Assembly: GCA_017390475.1 (NCBI GenBank)
Contig: JAFPBO010000036.1
Span: 1-64,000 of the forward strand
Direction: 5' to 3'
DNA length: 64,000 bases
Source: Loktanella sp.
GTDB taxonomy: Bacteria; Pseudomonadota; Alphaproteobacteria; Rhodobacterales; Rhodobacteraceae
Positions 35,267 to 43,188 of the stretch are shown piece after piece; position 1 is the first letter of the stretch, and each line of letters starts with the position of its first letter. Below the pieces are notes generated by a model. The model was not told where the DNA came from. It saw nothing but the letters and a program-made list of their open reading frames with translations, and did no database searches. The position numbers were made by a program, and so were the translations under genes.

Positions 35267-36370
35267 ATGAATCTAGATCTTCCTGAGCATGGCACATTTG
35301 TGGGTCGGGTTTTGCGCCCTGATATCGGGCCCGCAGTTGTCGTGTTGCGCGACGGCGTGCTGGTCGACATTACATGTCGCGATATGCCGACATTGCGTGA
35401 CCTCATCGAACGGGACGATCCTGTCGGCTTCGTGCGTGAGGCGCAGGGCGAGGCGTTGGATACATCTGATGTGACGTTCCTGGCACCTTGCGATTTGCAG
35501 GCAGTCAAGGCCGCCGGTGTGACCTTTGCTGCATCCATGGTGGAACGCGTGATCGAAGAGCAAGCCGCAGGCGATCCGGCGCGAGCGGCGGAGGTGCGTG
35601 CCCGCGTCTCGCAGGCAATCGGTGACAGTTTGTCGGGGCTGGTGCCGGGTTCGCCGCAAGCCGCCAAAGCCAAACGTGCCTTGCAGGCAGAAGGGTTGTG
35701 GTCACAATACCTGGAAGTTGGCATTGGCCCAGATGCCGAAGTTTTCACAAAGTGCCAGCCTTTGGCGGCCGTCGGGCATGGCGCGCAGATCGGGTTGCAT
35801 CCTGACTCCCACTGGAACAATCCTGAACCCGAAGTTGTGCTGGCGGTCAGCTCTGCCGGAGAAATCAAGGGTGCTACGCTGGGCAATGATGTCAATCTGC
35901 GCGATTTCGAGGGACGTTCAGCCCTGCTGTTGAGCAAAGCCAAGGACAATAACGCATCCTGCGCGATTGGCCCGATGTTGCGCCTGTTCGACGAGACATA
36001 CGGCATCGAAGATGTGCGCGATGCAGAGGTGCGACTGCGGGTCGAGGGGGCAGATGGGTTCAGCCTTGATGGGGTTTCGTCGATGCGACAGATCAGCCGG
36101 GATCCGACGGATATCGTCGCCCAGACGATTGGTCGACATCACCAATACCCTGATGGTTTCATGCTGTTTCTGGGAACGCTTTTCGCACCGACCCAGGATC
36201 GCGATGCACCTTCTGCAGGGTTTACGCATAAGGTCGGCGATATCGTGACGATCAGTGAATCCCGGCTGGGCAGTCTGCAGAACGTGGTCACACTGTCGAC
36301 GCAAGCACCTGAATGGGTGTTCGGCACCGGTGCCTTGATGCGAAATCTGGCGACGCGGGACCTGCTTTAG
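35267..36370 (+). CDS. FAH-superfamily sugar-acid dehydratase, AraD1-like
   Basis: A 367-residue member of the FAH superfamily, longer than the fucose hydrolase because of an N-terminal domain (about 1-110). The core contains FAASMVERVIEEQ, WSQYLEVGIGPDAEVFTK (about 144-161), HWNNPEPEVVLAV with metal-binding glutamates and LGNDVNLRDFEGRSALLL. This pattern is that of AraD1-type proteins, which act on 2-keto-3-deoxy sugar acids. With the DgoD-like gene converging on the other side of the terminator, a sugar-acid route of dehydratase plus dehydratase is likely, ending at a keto-semialdehyde. The substrate is unproven. Confidence 0.78.
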   Translation: MNLDLPEHGTFVGRVLRPDIGPAVVVLRDGVLVDITCRDMPTLRDLIERDDPVGFVREAQGEALDTSDVTFLAPCDLQAVKAAGVTFAASMVERVIEEQAAGDPARAAEVRARVSQAIGDSLSGLVPGSPQAAKAKRALQAEGLWSQYLEVGIGPDAEVFTKCQPLAAVGHGAQIGLHPDSHWNNPEPEVVLAVSSAGEIKGATLGNDVNLRDFEGRSALLLSKAKDNNASCAIGPMLRLFDETYGIEDVRDAEVRLRVEGADGFSLDGVSSMRQISRDPTDIVAQTIGRHHQYPDGFMLFLGTLFAPTQDRDAPSAGFTHKVGDIVTISESRLGSLQNVVTLSTQAPEWVFGTGALMRNLATRDLL

Positions 36371-36380
36371 TGTTGCGGAC

Positions 36381-36410
36381 GCGCCAAGCCCCCCACCGGG
36401 GGCTTGGCGC
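36381..36410. terminator. Bidirectional terminator-like hairpin
   Basis: GCGCCAAGCCCCC pairs with GGGGGCTTGGCGC across a short loop, a 13-bp G+C-rich perfect stem. It sits exactly between two convergent genes (AraD1-like and DgoD-like). No long T-run on either side. Confidence 0.75.
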
Positions 36411-36468
36411 AACGGTAGTTTCAGCGTCCGTAACTAGCGGATGTCGGTGTTTGGCAGGTCTGGAACAT

Positions 36469-37641
36469 CTACCAGTTGGCAATTGTGCCGTCGGGTAGAC
36501 GGGCGTCTAGCGCTGGGATGATTTCGGGTTCAAAGGGGTGGCGGGCGGCGGCGGCTTCATTGATTTCGACCCCAAATCCGACGCCCTGAGGGATTTCCCA
36601 GTGGCCATCCACCAGCCGCATAGGATGCGTGAAAATGTCGTCAAACCAAGGAACAAGGCCGACGGCCTCTTCCTGGATAACAAAGTTTGGCGTCGCGGCG
36701 TCAAAGTGCAATGCGACGGCACCGGCAACCGGGCCCATCGGATTGTGCGGGGCGATCCCCATTTGCGCAGCTTCCGCAATGGCTGCAATCTTGCGCCCGC
36801 CAGTCAGCCCGCCGCAGTGGCTGAGGTCTGGCTGGATATGGGCGACGGCCCGGAGTTCGGCGAGTTCTGCAAATTCGCGAGGCGTGAACAGCCGTTCGCC
36901 AGTGGCTAAGGGGCAATCAACGCGGCGTGCAAGTGCGGCCATGGCCGTCGCGTTGCCCGGTTGGATCGGTTCTTCGACAAACAAGGGCTGGATCGGCGCT
37001 ATGACATCAATGTAGGCCTTCGCAACCTCAGGAGAGGCTGGCCGGCCGTGAAAGTCGGTCATGATTGCGACATCCGGTCCGACCCGTTCGCGCACAGCAT
37101 GGGCGAGCTTTTCGACGTGCAGAATATCAGGCAGTGGTGCGTCGTAGCCCGAGTAGGGCACAAAACCCAGTTTGACGGCACCATATCCCATCTCGACCGT
37201 TTCTTGGACGGCGTCGCAGAAGGCGGTGATATCCGCTGTCCCCACCTGCGCGCCGATCTGCGCGCGGCGCAGATGTGTGTAGACCCTGACCTTGTCGCGT
37301 ACCTGCCCGCCCAGCAATTGCCATACCGGCACGCCCAGATCCTTGGCCTTGATGTCCCAAAGCGCCTGATCAATGGCTGAGACAGCCGTCATCCCGATTG
37401 ACCCTAGCGGCCAGAAGCTGAACTTCGTTAATTTGCCGAAAATATGTTCGATCCTGCGCGGGTCTTCACCCACAGCGAATTGCGCCAGATCCTCAATCGC
37501 ACCAAGCACAGCACGGGTCTTCCACTCCAGGGTTGCCTCGCCCCAGCCATGCAGGCCGGGCTGATCGGTCTGGACTTTGACGAAGATCCAGTTCCGGTGA
37601 ATGGCATTCACGACGACCGTAGTGATAGCAGTGATTTTCAT
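36469..37641 (-). CDS. Enolase-superfamily sugar-acid dehydratase (DgoD-like)
   Basis: Removes water from a sugar acid to give a 2-keto-3-deoxy acid. The 390-residue protein has the mandelate racemase/D-galactonate dehydratase pattern: MKITAITTVVVN at the start, MTDFHGR (about 195-201) with a metal-binding aspartate and catalytic histidine, FVEEPIQPGN (about 220-229), ATGERLF and HNPMGPV (about 297-303) with the second histidine. It is the last gene of a minus-strand TRAP operon. Galactonate is the family's best-known substrate; arabinonate, fuconate or others are equally possible here. Confidence 0.82.
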   Translation of the reverse strand: MKITAITTVVVNAIHRNWIFVKVQTDQPGLHGWGEATLEWKTRAVLGAIEDLAQFAVGEDPRRIEHIFGKLTKFSFWPLGSIGMTAVSAIDQALWDIKAKDLGVPVWQLLGGQVRDKVRVYTHLRRAQIGAQVGTADITAFCDAVQETVEMGYGAVKLGFVPYSGYDAPLPDILHVEKLAHAVRERVGPDVAIMTDFHGRPASPEVAKAYIDVIAPIQPLFVEEPIQPGNATAMAALARRVDCPLATGERLFTPREFAELAELRAVAHIQPDLSHCGGLTGGRKIAAIAEAAQMGIAPHNPMGPVAGAVALHFDAATPNFVIQEEAVGLVPWFDDIFTHPMRLVDGHWEIPQGVGFGVEINEAAAARHPFEPEIIPALDARLPDGTIANW

Positions 37642-37682
37642 GGTCAGTTCTTACCTTGGTTATGTCCGGCGCGGTCGGGACA

Positions 37683-38957
37683 TCAGTTTAAAAGATTGGG
37701 CAAATAGCTGGAAATCCCGGGGATCAGACAAATCAGCCCAATGACCACAAGCTGGGCCAGTAGAAACGGGATCAATGCGCGGATCAACGGGAAGAGCCGG
37801 ACGTTTCCGACACGCATCATGACAAAAAGCACAACCCCGACTGGCGGCGTCACCAGCCCCATGGCGAGGGTCAGCATGATCACCATGCTGGCCTGCATCG
37901 GATCAATGCCCAGCTGATAGACGACGGGCATCAGGATCGGCGCGAAGATCAGGATTGCCGCTCCGATGTCAAGGAACGTGCCCAGTATCAGCATCAAACC
38001 CGCCACAGCGAACAAGAACAGCAAGGGATTTTGCTGAAAGATGCCCGCTGCTGACGACACCCAGGATGCAATTCCCAGAAGGTTAAGCGCATAGGACAAG
38101 ATCGTCGCTGCGGCGACCAGTAAATAGATCGTCGCCGAGGTGCGTGCCGCTCGCAGGAAGGCAAGCCACAGGCCTTTCATATCCATCACCCTGAATACGA
38201 AGACAGACAGGAAAATCGCATAAGCGACTGCGACGCCGCCCCCTTCTGTTGCGGTGTAGATACCAGCCAGCATGCCGCCGATGATGATCACCGGTAGGGT
38301 CAGGACTGCGATACCTTCGATGATCATTCTGGGTATGCCACTGCGGTCGATGGCCATGCGTCGCGGTTTTGGGACCCGCTTGCGCAGGGCGTCTATGGCG
38401 ACGACGGCGGCACAGGCACCGCCCAGTAGCAGGCCGGGCAGAATGCCTGCAAGAAACAGGTCAATCACCGACAACCCCGTCACAGCGGCCATGATGATGG
38501 CAAGCCCGGATGGTGGGATGATCGGGCCCACGATTGACGACGCAGCTGTCACGGCGGCGGAATATTCTTTGGTATAGCCTTCCTTGGGCATTTCCTCGGT
38601 GAAGACGCGCCCCAAGGCGGCCGCATCAGCGACTGCCGATCCCGAGATACCGGCAAACAGGACCGAGGTGCCGATATTGGCAAATGCCGTGCCGCCACGT
38701 AGCCAGCTTGTCATGGCTGAGGCGATCGAGATCAGTCGGGCGGTGATGCCGCCCTGGCTCATGATCTCTGCGGCGAGGATGTAAAACGGCACAGCCAGAA
38801 AGACGAATGAATCCACACCGGTAAAGAGCCGTGTCGCGGTGACGGACAGCGGGATACCGGTCATCCAGACACCGAGCATTCCGGCAAGTCCGATGGCGAA
38901 AGCGACGGGGATGCCGATGAACAAAAGTCCCAGGCCAAGAATTGCAACCCAGATCAT
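37683..38957 (-). CDS. TRAP transporter large permease (DctM type)
   Basis: Main membrane channel of a TRAP importer, 424 residues with about twelve hydrophobic segments. Typical motifs are GIPVAFAIGLAG near the start, SGSAVADAAALGRVFTEEMPKEGY (about 106-129) and PPSGLAIIMAA (about 152-162). The start overlaps the small-permease stop by ATGA. It imports the sugar acid used by the dehydratase downstream, driven by an ion gradient. Confidence 0.93.
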   Translation of the reverse strand: MIWVAILGLGLLFIGIPVAFAIGLAGMLGVWMTGIPLSVTATRLFTGVDSFVFLAVPFYILAAEIMSQGGITARLISIASAMTSWLRGGTAFANIGTSVLFAGISGSAVADAAALGRVFTEEMPKEGYTKEYSAAVTAASSIVGPIIPPSGLAIIMAAVTGLSVIDLFLAGILPGLLLGGACAAVVAIDALRKRVPKPRRMAIDRSGIPRMIIEGIAVLTLPVIIIGGMLAGIYTATEGGGVAVAYAIFLSVFVFRVMDMKGLWLAFLRAARTSATIYLLVAAATILSYALNLLGIASWVSSAAGIFQQNPLLFLFAVAGLMLILGTFLDIGAAILIFAPILMPVVYQLGIDPMQASMVIMLTLAMGLVTPPVGVVLFVMMRVGNVRLFPLIRALIPFLLAQLVVIGLICLIPGISSYLPNLLN

Positions 38958-39493
38958 TTGCTCGATCCATTCAGTTCAGTATCGGTGCCAAGGGCGTTGA
39001 TGCTCGTGGTGCCATGGGTATCAGGCTCGAAACCCGACACCCAACTGAGCGCGATCTGCACCAGCATCAATGCTGATCCGACAGGCAGGGCGGCATAGGG
39101 GATAATCATCGGGATACCCGATGCAGGGGCCGTCTGCGCCGCGTTGCGCAGGGTCAGCGGCAATCCGTAATAAAGGATGATCACACAAAAAACCGCCGCT
39201 ACGGTATAAAGCGCGGATTTGACATAGCGGGCGTAATCATCGGGCACCAATCCTTCCAGCGCCTCGATCCCCATATGTTCAACCCGGAAGATGCAGGCGA
39301 CACTGCCCAGCATCATCAGCCAGATCATGGCATAGCGCATGACCTCTTCGGTCCAGGAAAAACCGGTACTGAAAAAATAGCGGCCCCCCACCTGCATCAG
39401 ATTGAGCAGGGTGACTGTAATCATCAGCAGGGCGGCGGAAATCTCTGTGCTCCGGGCTAGTCCCCGGGCAGCCATCAGGGCGGTGCGCCTCAT
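38954..39493 (-). CDS. TRAP transporter small permease (DctQ type)
   Basis: A 179-residue membrane protein with four hydrophobic segments and the DctQ pattern RYFFSTGFSWTEEVMRYAMIWLMMLGS (about 33-59). It pairs with the large permease, with which it overlaps by 4 bp. It lies 105 bp after the binding-protein gene, with a strong hairpin in between. Confidence 0.9.
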   Translation of the reverse strand: MRRTALMAARGLARSTEISAALLMITVTLLNLMQVGGRYFFSTGFSWTEEVMRYAMIWLMMLGSVACIFRVEHMGIEALEGLVPDDYARYVKSALYTVAAVFCVIILYYGLPLTLRNAAQTAPASGIPMIIPYAALPVGSALMLVQIALSWVSGFEPDTHGTTSINALGTDTELNGSSK

Positions 39494-39549
39494 CTGAGCC
39501 TCTCTGGTTATACTCTTGCAGTGCCAGCCTTGTCTTGGGCAACGACGTC

Positions 39550-39589
39550 GCGTGGTCCGGTTGCTTTGCGTGCAGCAACCGGATCACGC
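39550..39589 (-). terminator. Long hairpin between TRAP binding protein and permeases
   Basis: A 16-bp stem (39550-39565 with 39574-39589; 15 of 16 pairs) with an 8-base loop. It is on the transcript just after the binding-protein stop. It probably acts as attenuator or 3'-end protector, so that more binding protein than permease is made. Confidence 0.7.
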
Positions 39590-39598
39590 GTGTCACGA

Positions 39599-40627
39599 TC
39601 ACTCGCCGTAAAGCTGCGATCGCGCCTCATCCACTGTCGCGAAAAGTTCATCGACCAGTTCATCACCGACATTGCCACGGATGAAGTCCAGAACAACAGG
39701 TTGCGTGGCGTCCCGGAACGCTGCCTTTTCTTCAGGGGTCGAGACGTGGACCTGCATGCCCAGTTCTTCTTCCAGCATGCGGCTGAACCGCCAGTCACCT
39801 TCGGTTTTCTGCAGGTTCTCGGTCCAGGCCATCAGATAGGCCGCATCTTGGATCACTTGCTGGTGGCCGGGTTCAAGCGAGTTGAACCAATCATCGTTCG
39901 CGATAATGACATGCAGACCGAATGTATGTTCGTTCAGCGTGTAGTAATCCTGCACCTCGCCATGGCCACCGCCATAAACAACCGCGGGTGGGTTTTCCTG
40001 CCCGTCGACCACACCCTGCCGCAGGGCCATGACCACCTCTGCGCCGCTGATTGGCACGGCGGTTGCGCCAAGGGCGTTCACCAGTTCCATATAGACTGGA
40101 CTTTCCATCGTGCGGATTTTCAATCCGGCCATATCTTCGGGGTTGATCACCGGACGCACATTATTCGTGAACGAACGGAAACCATTCTGCGAAAAGGCCA
40201 GCGCACGGATGCCGGTCTGTTCCAGAATATCGTTTCGCATATTGCTGGCGAAATCGCTTTCGAGGACGCGCCAGGCCAGCGGGGCAGATTCAAAGAGATA
40301 GGGAATCGACCAGACCTGCATCGGGGCATAAAATCCGGACATCGCGCCATCGGCGGGAAAGCTGAGTTCCAGACTGCCCTGCTGGACCATCTCGATCATC
40401 TCGCGTTCGCCGCCCAGCTGGTTGTTGGGGAACAGGCGGACGGTGATTTCGCCGTTTGTTTTGAATTCAACATAGTCCTTGAACCGGACAAGGGCGTTGT
40501 ATTCGGGGAAGTCACCCTCGGGGATGCCGATGCCGAATTTTATCTCCATCGCGTCTGCATCAGTCGCGCTCAGGCTGAACGTCAATGTCGCCAGCGCAGC
40601 AGCGCAAATTGCACTTTTCATATTCAT
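39599..40627 (-). CDS. TRAP transporter substrate-binding protein (DctP type)
   Basis: Periplasmic protein of 342 residues that captures the sugar acid. Signal peptide MNMKSAICAAALATLTFSLS to TDADA (cleavage about residue 26). GLKIRTMESPVYMELVNALGA (about 158-178) includes the arginine that binds the carboxylate, and DGQENPPAVVYGG is the other family hallmark. The ATG at 40627 is chosen because GGAGGAGG precedes it; a start at 40642 would swallow that site. First gene of the minus-strand operon. Confidence 0.92.
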   Translation of the reverse strand: MNMKSAICAAALATLTFSLSATDADAMEIKFGIGIPEGDFPEYNALVRFKDYVEFKTNGEITVRLFPNNQLGGEREMIEMVQQGSLELSFPADGAMSGFYAPMQVWSIPYLFESAPLAWRVLESDFASNMRNDILEQTGIRALAFSQNGFRSFTNNVRPVINPEDMAGLKIRTMESPVYMELVNALGATAVPISGAEVVMALRQGVVDGQENPPAVVYGGGHGEVQDYYTLNEHTFGLHVIIANDDWFNSLEPGHQQVIQDAAYLMAWTENLQKTEGDWRFSRMLEEELGMQVHVSTPEEKAAFRDATQPVVLDFIRGNVGDELVDELFATVDEARSQLYGE

Positions 40628-40714
40628 TTGATCCTCCTCCAATCACGGCAGGGAACCTGAGCATAAACTGGTGTCCTCTCCAGCCCAGGCGTTGCCAGTG
40701 TAGGCCGAGTGGCG

Positions 40715-40729
40715 CTACATAGGATGTAG
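40715..40729. promoter_or_regulatory. Candidate GntR operator between TRAP operon and regulator
   Basis: CTACAT and ATGTAG form a perfect 6-bp inverted repeat around AGG, in the 143-bp gap between divergent genes. Its position fits autoregulation and control of the TRAP operon by the neighbouring GntR protein. Confidence 0.5.
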
Positions 40730-40770
40730 ACTGCCTATCTCTAGATCATATGTAAAGGAAAATCAGACCT

Positions 40771-41550
40771 GTGGAAATGACTCCCTCTGACAATGGCAGC
40801 CCATCGCGCCGATACCTTAATCTGACGATACCGCATGAATTCGACTCTTCTTTGCCAAAGGGGGCCGCTAGACGGACGGTCGAGACCTTGGGCCGCAGGA
40901 TTACCAGCGACATCTATCCTCCTGGCGAGGTCATGCCGACCGAAGAGGAATTGGCGGCCTCACTAGAGGTCAGCCGCGCGACTGTTCGGGATGCGATCAA
41001 GGTTTTGTCTGGAAAGGGTTTGGTGCGGACCGCGAGAAGATATGGCACGCGGGTCCGGCCAGTTGAGGAATGGAGCCTTCTTGACGGTGATGTCATCACC
41101 TGGCACGAGCCATCCCATCCCAGGATCAAACGGATTTTCGCCGAAACCACCGAATTGCGGACCCTGATTGAACCGGCGGCGGCTGAAATGTCGGCCCGAC
41201 GGGCGACCGATGAGCAGGTGCAAGAATTGCTTGCAGCCGCCTATGCCATTCATCCCAGTGAATTGGACGTTGAAGCATTATTTGCCGCTGACTGCCAATT
41301 CCACGTGACTTTGTTCGACATGACCCAAAACAATGTTCTGCGCCAGATGCGTCAAATCATCCTGACGATGTTGCGCGTATCGTATGAATTTGGTGTTGTG
41401 AATCCCGAGAACGACAAGGTCAGTCGGGAAGGGCACATTGCGGTCGCTGAAGCGATAGCGGCCCGTGACCCCGAAGGTGCCCGGCAAGCTATGGCAGAGA
41501 TGCTTGAACTCAACCGGTCAATCGCGGCCGATTACTGGGTTGGCTCTTGA
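40771..41550 (+). CDS. GntR-family regulator (FCD subfamily) of the sugar-acid genes
   Basis: Regulator of about 259 residues. Winged helix at about 30-100 (YPPGEVMPTEEELAASLEVSRATVRDAIKVL), then an FCD domain (about 115-250) with TELRTLIEPAAAEMSARRA and a metal-binding histidine in FHVTLFDMTQN. It is divergent from the dctP-dctQ-dctM-dgoD operon and probably controls it in response to the sugar acid or its keto-deoxy product. The start is a GTG at 40771, with AAGGA 11 bp upstream; the ATG at 40777 is the alternative. Confidence 0.85.
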   Translation: MEMTPSDNGSPSRRYLNLTIPHEFDSSLPKGAARRTVETLGRRITSDIYPPGEVMPTEEELAASLEVSRATVRDAIKVLSGKGLVRTARRYGTRVRPVEEWSLLDGDVITWHEPSHPRIKRIFAETTELRTLIEPAAAEMSARRATDEQVQELLAAAYAIHPSELDVEALFAADCQFHVTLFDMTQNNVLRQMRQIILTMLRVSYEFGVVNPENDKVSREGHIAVAEAIAARDPEGARQAMAEMLELNRSIAADYWVGS

Positions 41551-41565
41551 GGCGATCTTTCATCA

Positions 41566-41776
41566 TCATGTGTGGCGGCCTTGCTGCCGACGGCGATCTG
41601 AGGTGGCGGGGTTCGCCTGGCCAATGATCGCAGGCGTGGTGATCGCGACGGCATCATCGCTCTTTGTTGCAGGACCGGTACTGGCTTGGTTGGCAAACAA
41701 GGCAGGCTGGGCGTCAATGCGATTTTTTGAAAGTTTGTGGATGCGCATGCATGCGATGGTGGGGACGCAAGGGTAA
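41566..41776 (+). pseudogene. Decayed C-terminal fragment of a SecF-like protein
   Basis: Two pieces in different frames resemble the end of SecF. VAALLPTAI ends at a TGA (41599-41601); then, in another frame, AGFAWPMIAGVVIATASSLF and FVAGPVLAWLANKAGW follow and end at TAA 41774-41776. In intact SecF proteins these pieces are joined by a short GG-containing loop. The frame change, the stop and the missing first 80 percent of the gene show a dead remnant, probably moved here from a chromosome. It was identified by pattern only. Confidence 0.5.
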
Positions 41777-41811
41777 AGACCTATGCGTCCGATCATGGTT
41801 TACAACAGCGC

Positions 41812-42636
41812 TCAGACCAATCCTTCCCGTTGCGCGACATGCATGATTGCGTCCACGAATCCCTTGACGGAACCGCAGTCAAAACGCTGCCCCTTCAATG
41901 TGACAGCCTCGACATTGCCCCTGCTGGCCTGCGTATTGATTGCATCAGCCAGCTGAATCTCACCGCCGGCACCGGGTGGCTGGTTGCGGAGAATATCAAA
42001 GATGTCCGGTGTCAAAACATAGCGGCCAATTGATGCGAGGTTCGAAGGTGCATCAGCAAAATCTGGTTTTTCGACCAATCCAGCGACACTGCCGGCAACC
42101 TTCCCATGCCGCACGACACCATATTTGGAAATCTCTGGCGAGTTCACTTCCATCACAGAAAGCTGAGTGAGACCCGAGTTTTCATAACTTCTGACGAGAT
42201 CAGCGGTTACGCCAGCACCTTCATAGGTCAGGAAATCATCGGCCAGAAGTACGGCAAACGGTGAATCGCCCACAGCGCGTTCAGCACATAATACTGCATG
42301 CCCCAGTCCAAGCTGTTCGGGCTGACGCACAAAGATACATTCCACCCCCCGCGGCAGGATAGTGTGTACCATGTCGGCCTGTTCGTTCTTGCCCTTTGCG
42401 CGCAACGCAGCTTCTAGCTCCTGATTGCTGTCAAAGTGATCCTCGATTGCGCGTTTGTTGCGCCCAGTCACGAAAATAAGTGTATCAATACCCGCCAAAA
42501 TCGCTTCTTCTGCAGCATATTGGATCAGGGGCTTGTCAACGATGGGCAGCAGTTCTTTCGGCATTGCCTTTGTTGCGGGCAGAAAGCGTGTGCCAAATCC
42601 TGCAACGGGAAAAACGGCTTTACGAACAGTTCTCAT
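41812..42636 (-). CDS. galU: UTP--glucose-1-phosphate uridylyltransferase
   Basis: Makes UDP-glucose from UTP and glucose-1-phosphate. The 274-residue protein starts with VFPVAGFGTRFLPATKAMPKE (about 8-28), the nucleotide-binding loop of GalU, and has FAVLLADDFL (about 127-136) and LVEKPDFADAPSNLASIGRYVL in the sugar-binding half. It is the last gene of the minus-strand glycosyltransferase group and would supply the activated sugar for it. A chromosomal galU copy probably exists too, so this one looks like a dedicated supply gene. Confidence 0.94.
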   Translation of the reverse strand: MRTVRKAVFPVAGFGTRFLPATKAMPKELLPIVDKPLIQYAAEEAILAGIDTLIFVTGRNKRAIEDHFDSNQELEAALRAKGKNEQADMVHTILPRGVECIFVRQPEQLGLGHAVLCAERAVGDSPFAVLLADDFLTYEGAGVTADLVRSYENSGLTQLSVMEVNSPEISKYGVVRHGKVAGSVAGLVEKPDFADAPSNLASIGRYVLTPDIFDILRNQPPGAGGEIQLADAINTQASRGNVEAVTLKGQRFDCGSVKGFVDAIMHVAQREGLV

Positions 42637-42792
42637 ATCAAATTTCCTTTTGGTCAGACTTCGTTCTTGTATCGTATCCGGCAGATGCTGGCTGTAGCAA
42701 AGATGGCCTTGGTCGAATTTCTGCGGGATGCCAGGTCGTATGAGCCCAGCAGAGCGCCGCTATTGTGGGCTACTTTTCCAGGCGTCACCATC

Positions 42793-43188
42793 CTATAGGC
42801 CAAAGATATCACTGGTGAGTGACATGGCCTTTTCAAGCCGTGGATCAGGTTCCTCGATCATCGAGAGATTTTCGATTATCGCGCCTGCTTCCCGCCGGAG
42901 TTCATCAAAATTTTCAGTCGATTGTATCCCTATGGATGACAAGGCCAGCAACACTGCCAGCTGATCAGCCAAACTGGCTGACATCAAAAGGTCAGGGTTG
43001 GTACGTAATTCATCAAGCCGCTGTTGTGCTGCCGCATCCGGCGCGCTTAATCTTGGCGAATCCAGTGTAGAGAGGCGCGACCCCAGTTCCAGCCTTTCAA
43101 GCTGAATAACAACACCAGTCGATACCAGAAGTCCTAAAATCCAGGCGATCTGGCCGCGCGCCAAAACCCATCCATCACTTAGCATCAT
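42793..43188 (-). CDS. Hypothetical membrane-anchored protein in the glycosyltransferase operon
   Basis: A 131-residue protein of unknown family. A hydrophobic segment at about 11-30 (QIAWILGLLVSTGVVIQLER) is followed by a polar, mostly helical region with leucine-rich stretches (SLADQLAVLLALSSIGI). Its start overlaps the end of the glycosyltransferase gene by 14 bp, so the two are co-translated and it may be a small partner of the synthase in the inner membrane. No enzymatic motif was seen. Confidence 0.65.
   Translation of the reverse strand: MMLSDGWVLARGQIAWILGLLVSTGVVIQLERLELGSRLSTLDSPRLSAPDAAAQQRLDELRTNPDLLMSASLADQLAVLLALSSIGIQSTENFDELRREAGAIIENLSMIEEPDPRLEKAMSLTSDIFGL

Noticed and set aside
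39521-40660. 379-residue plus-strand frame
   Set aside because: Antisense to dctP, which has a signal peptide and family motifs.
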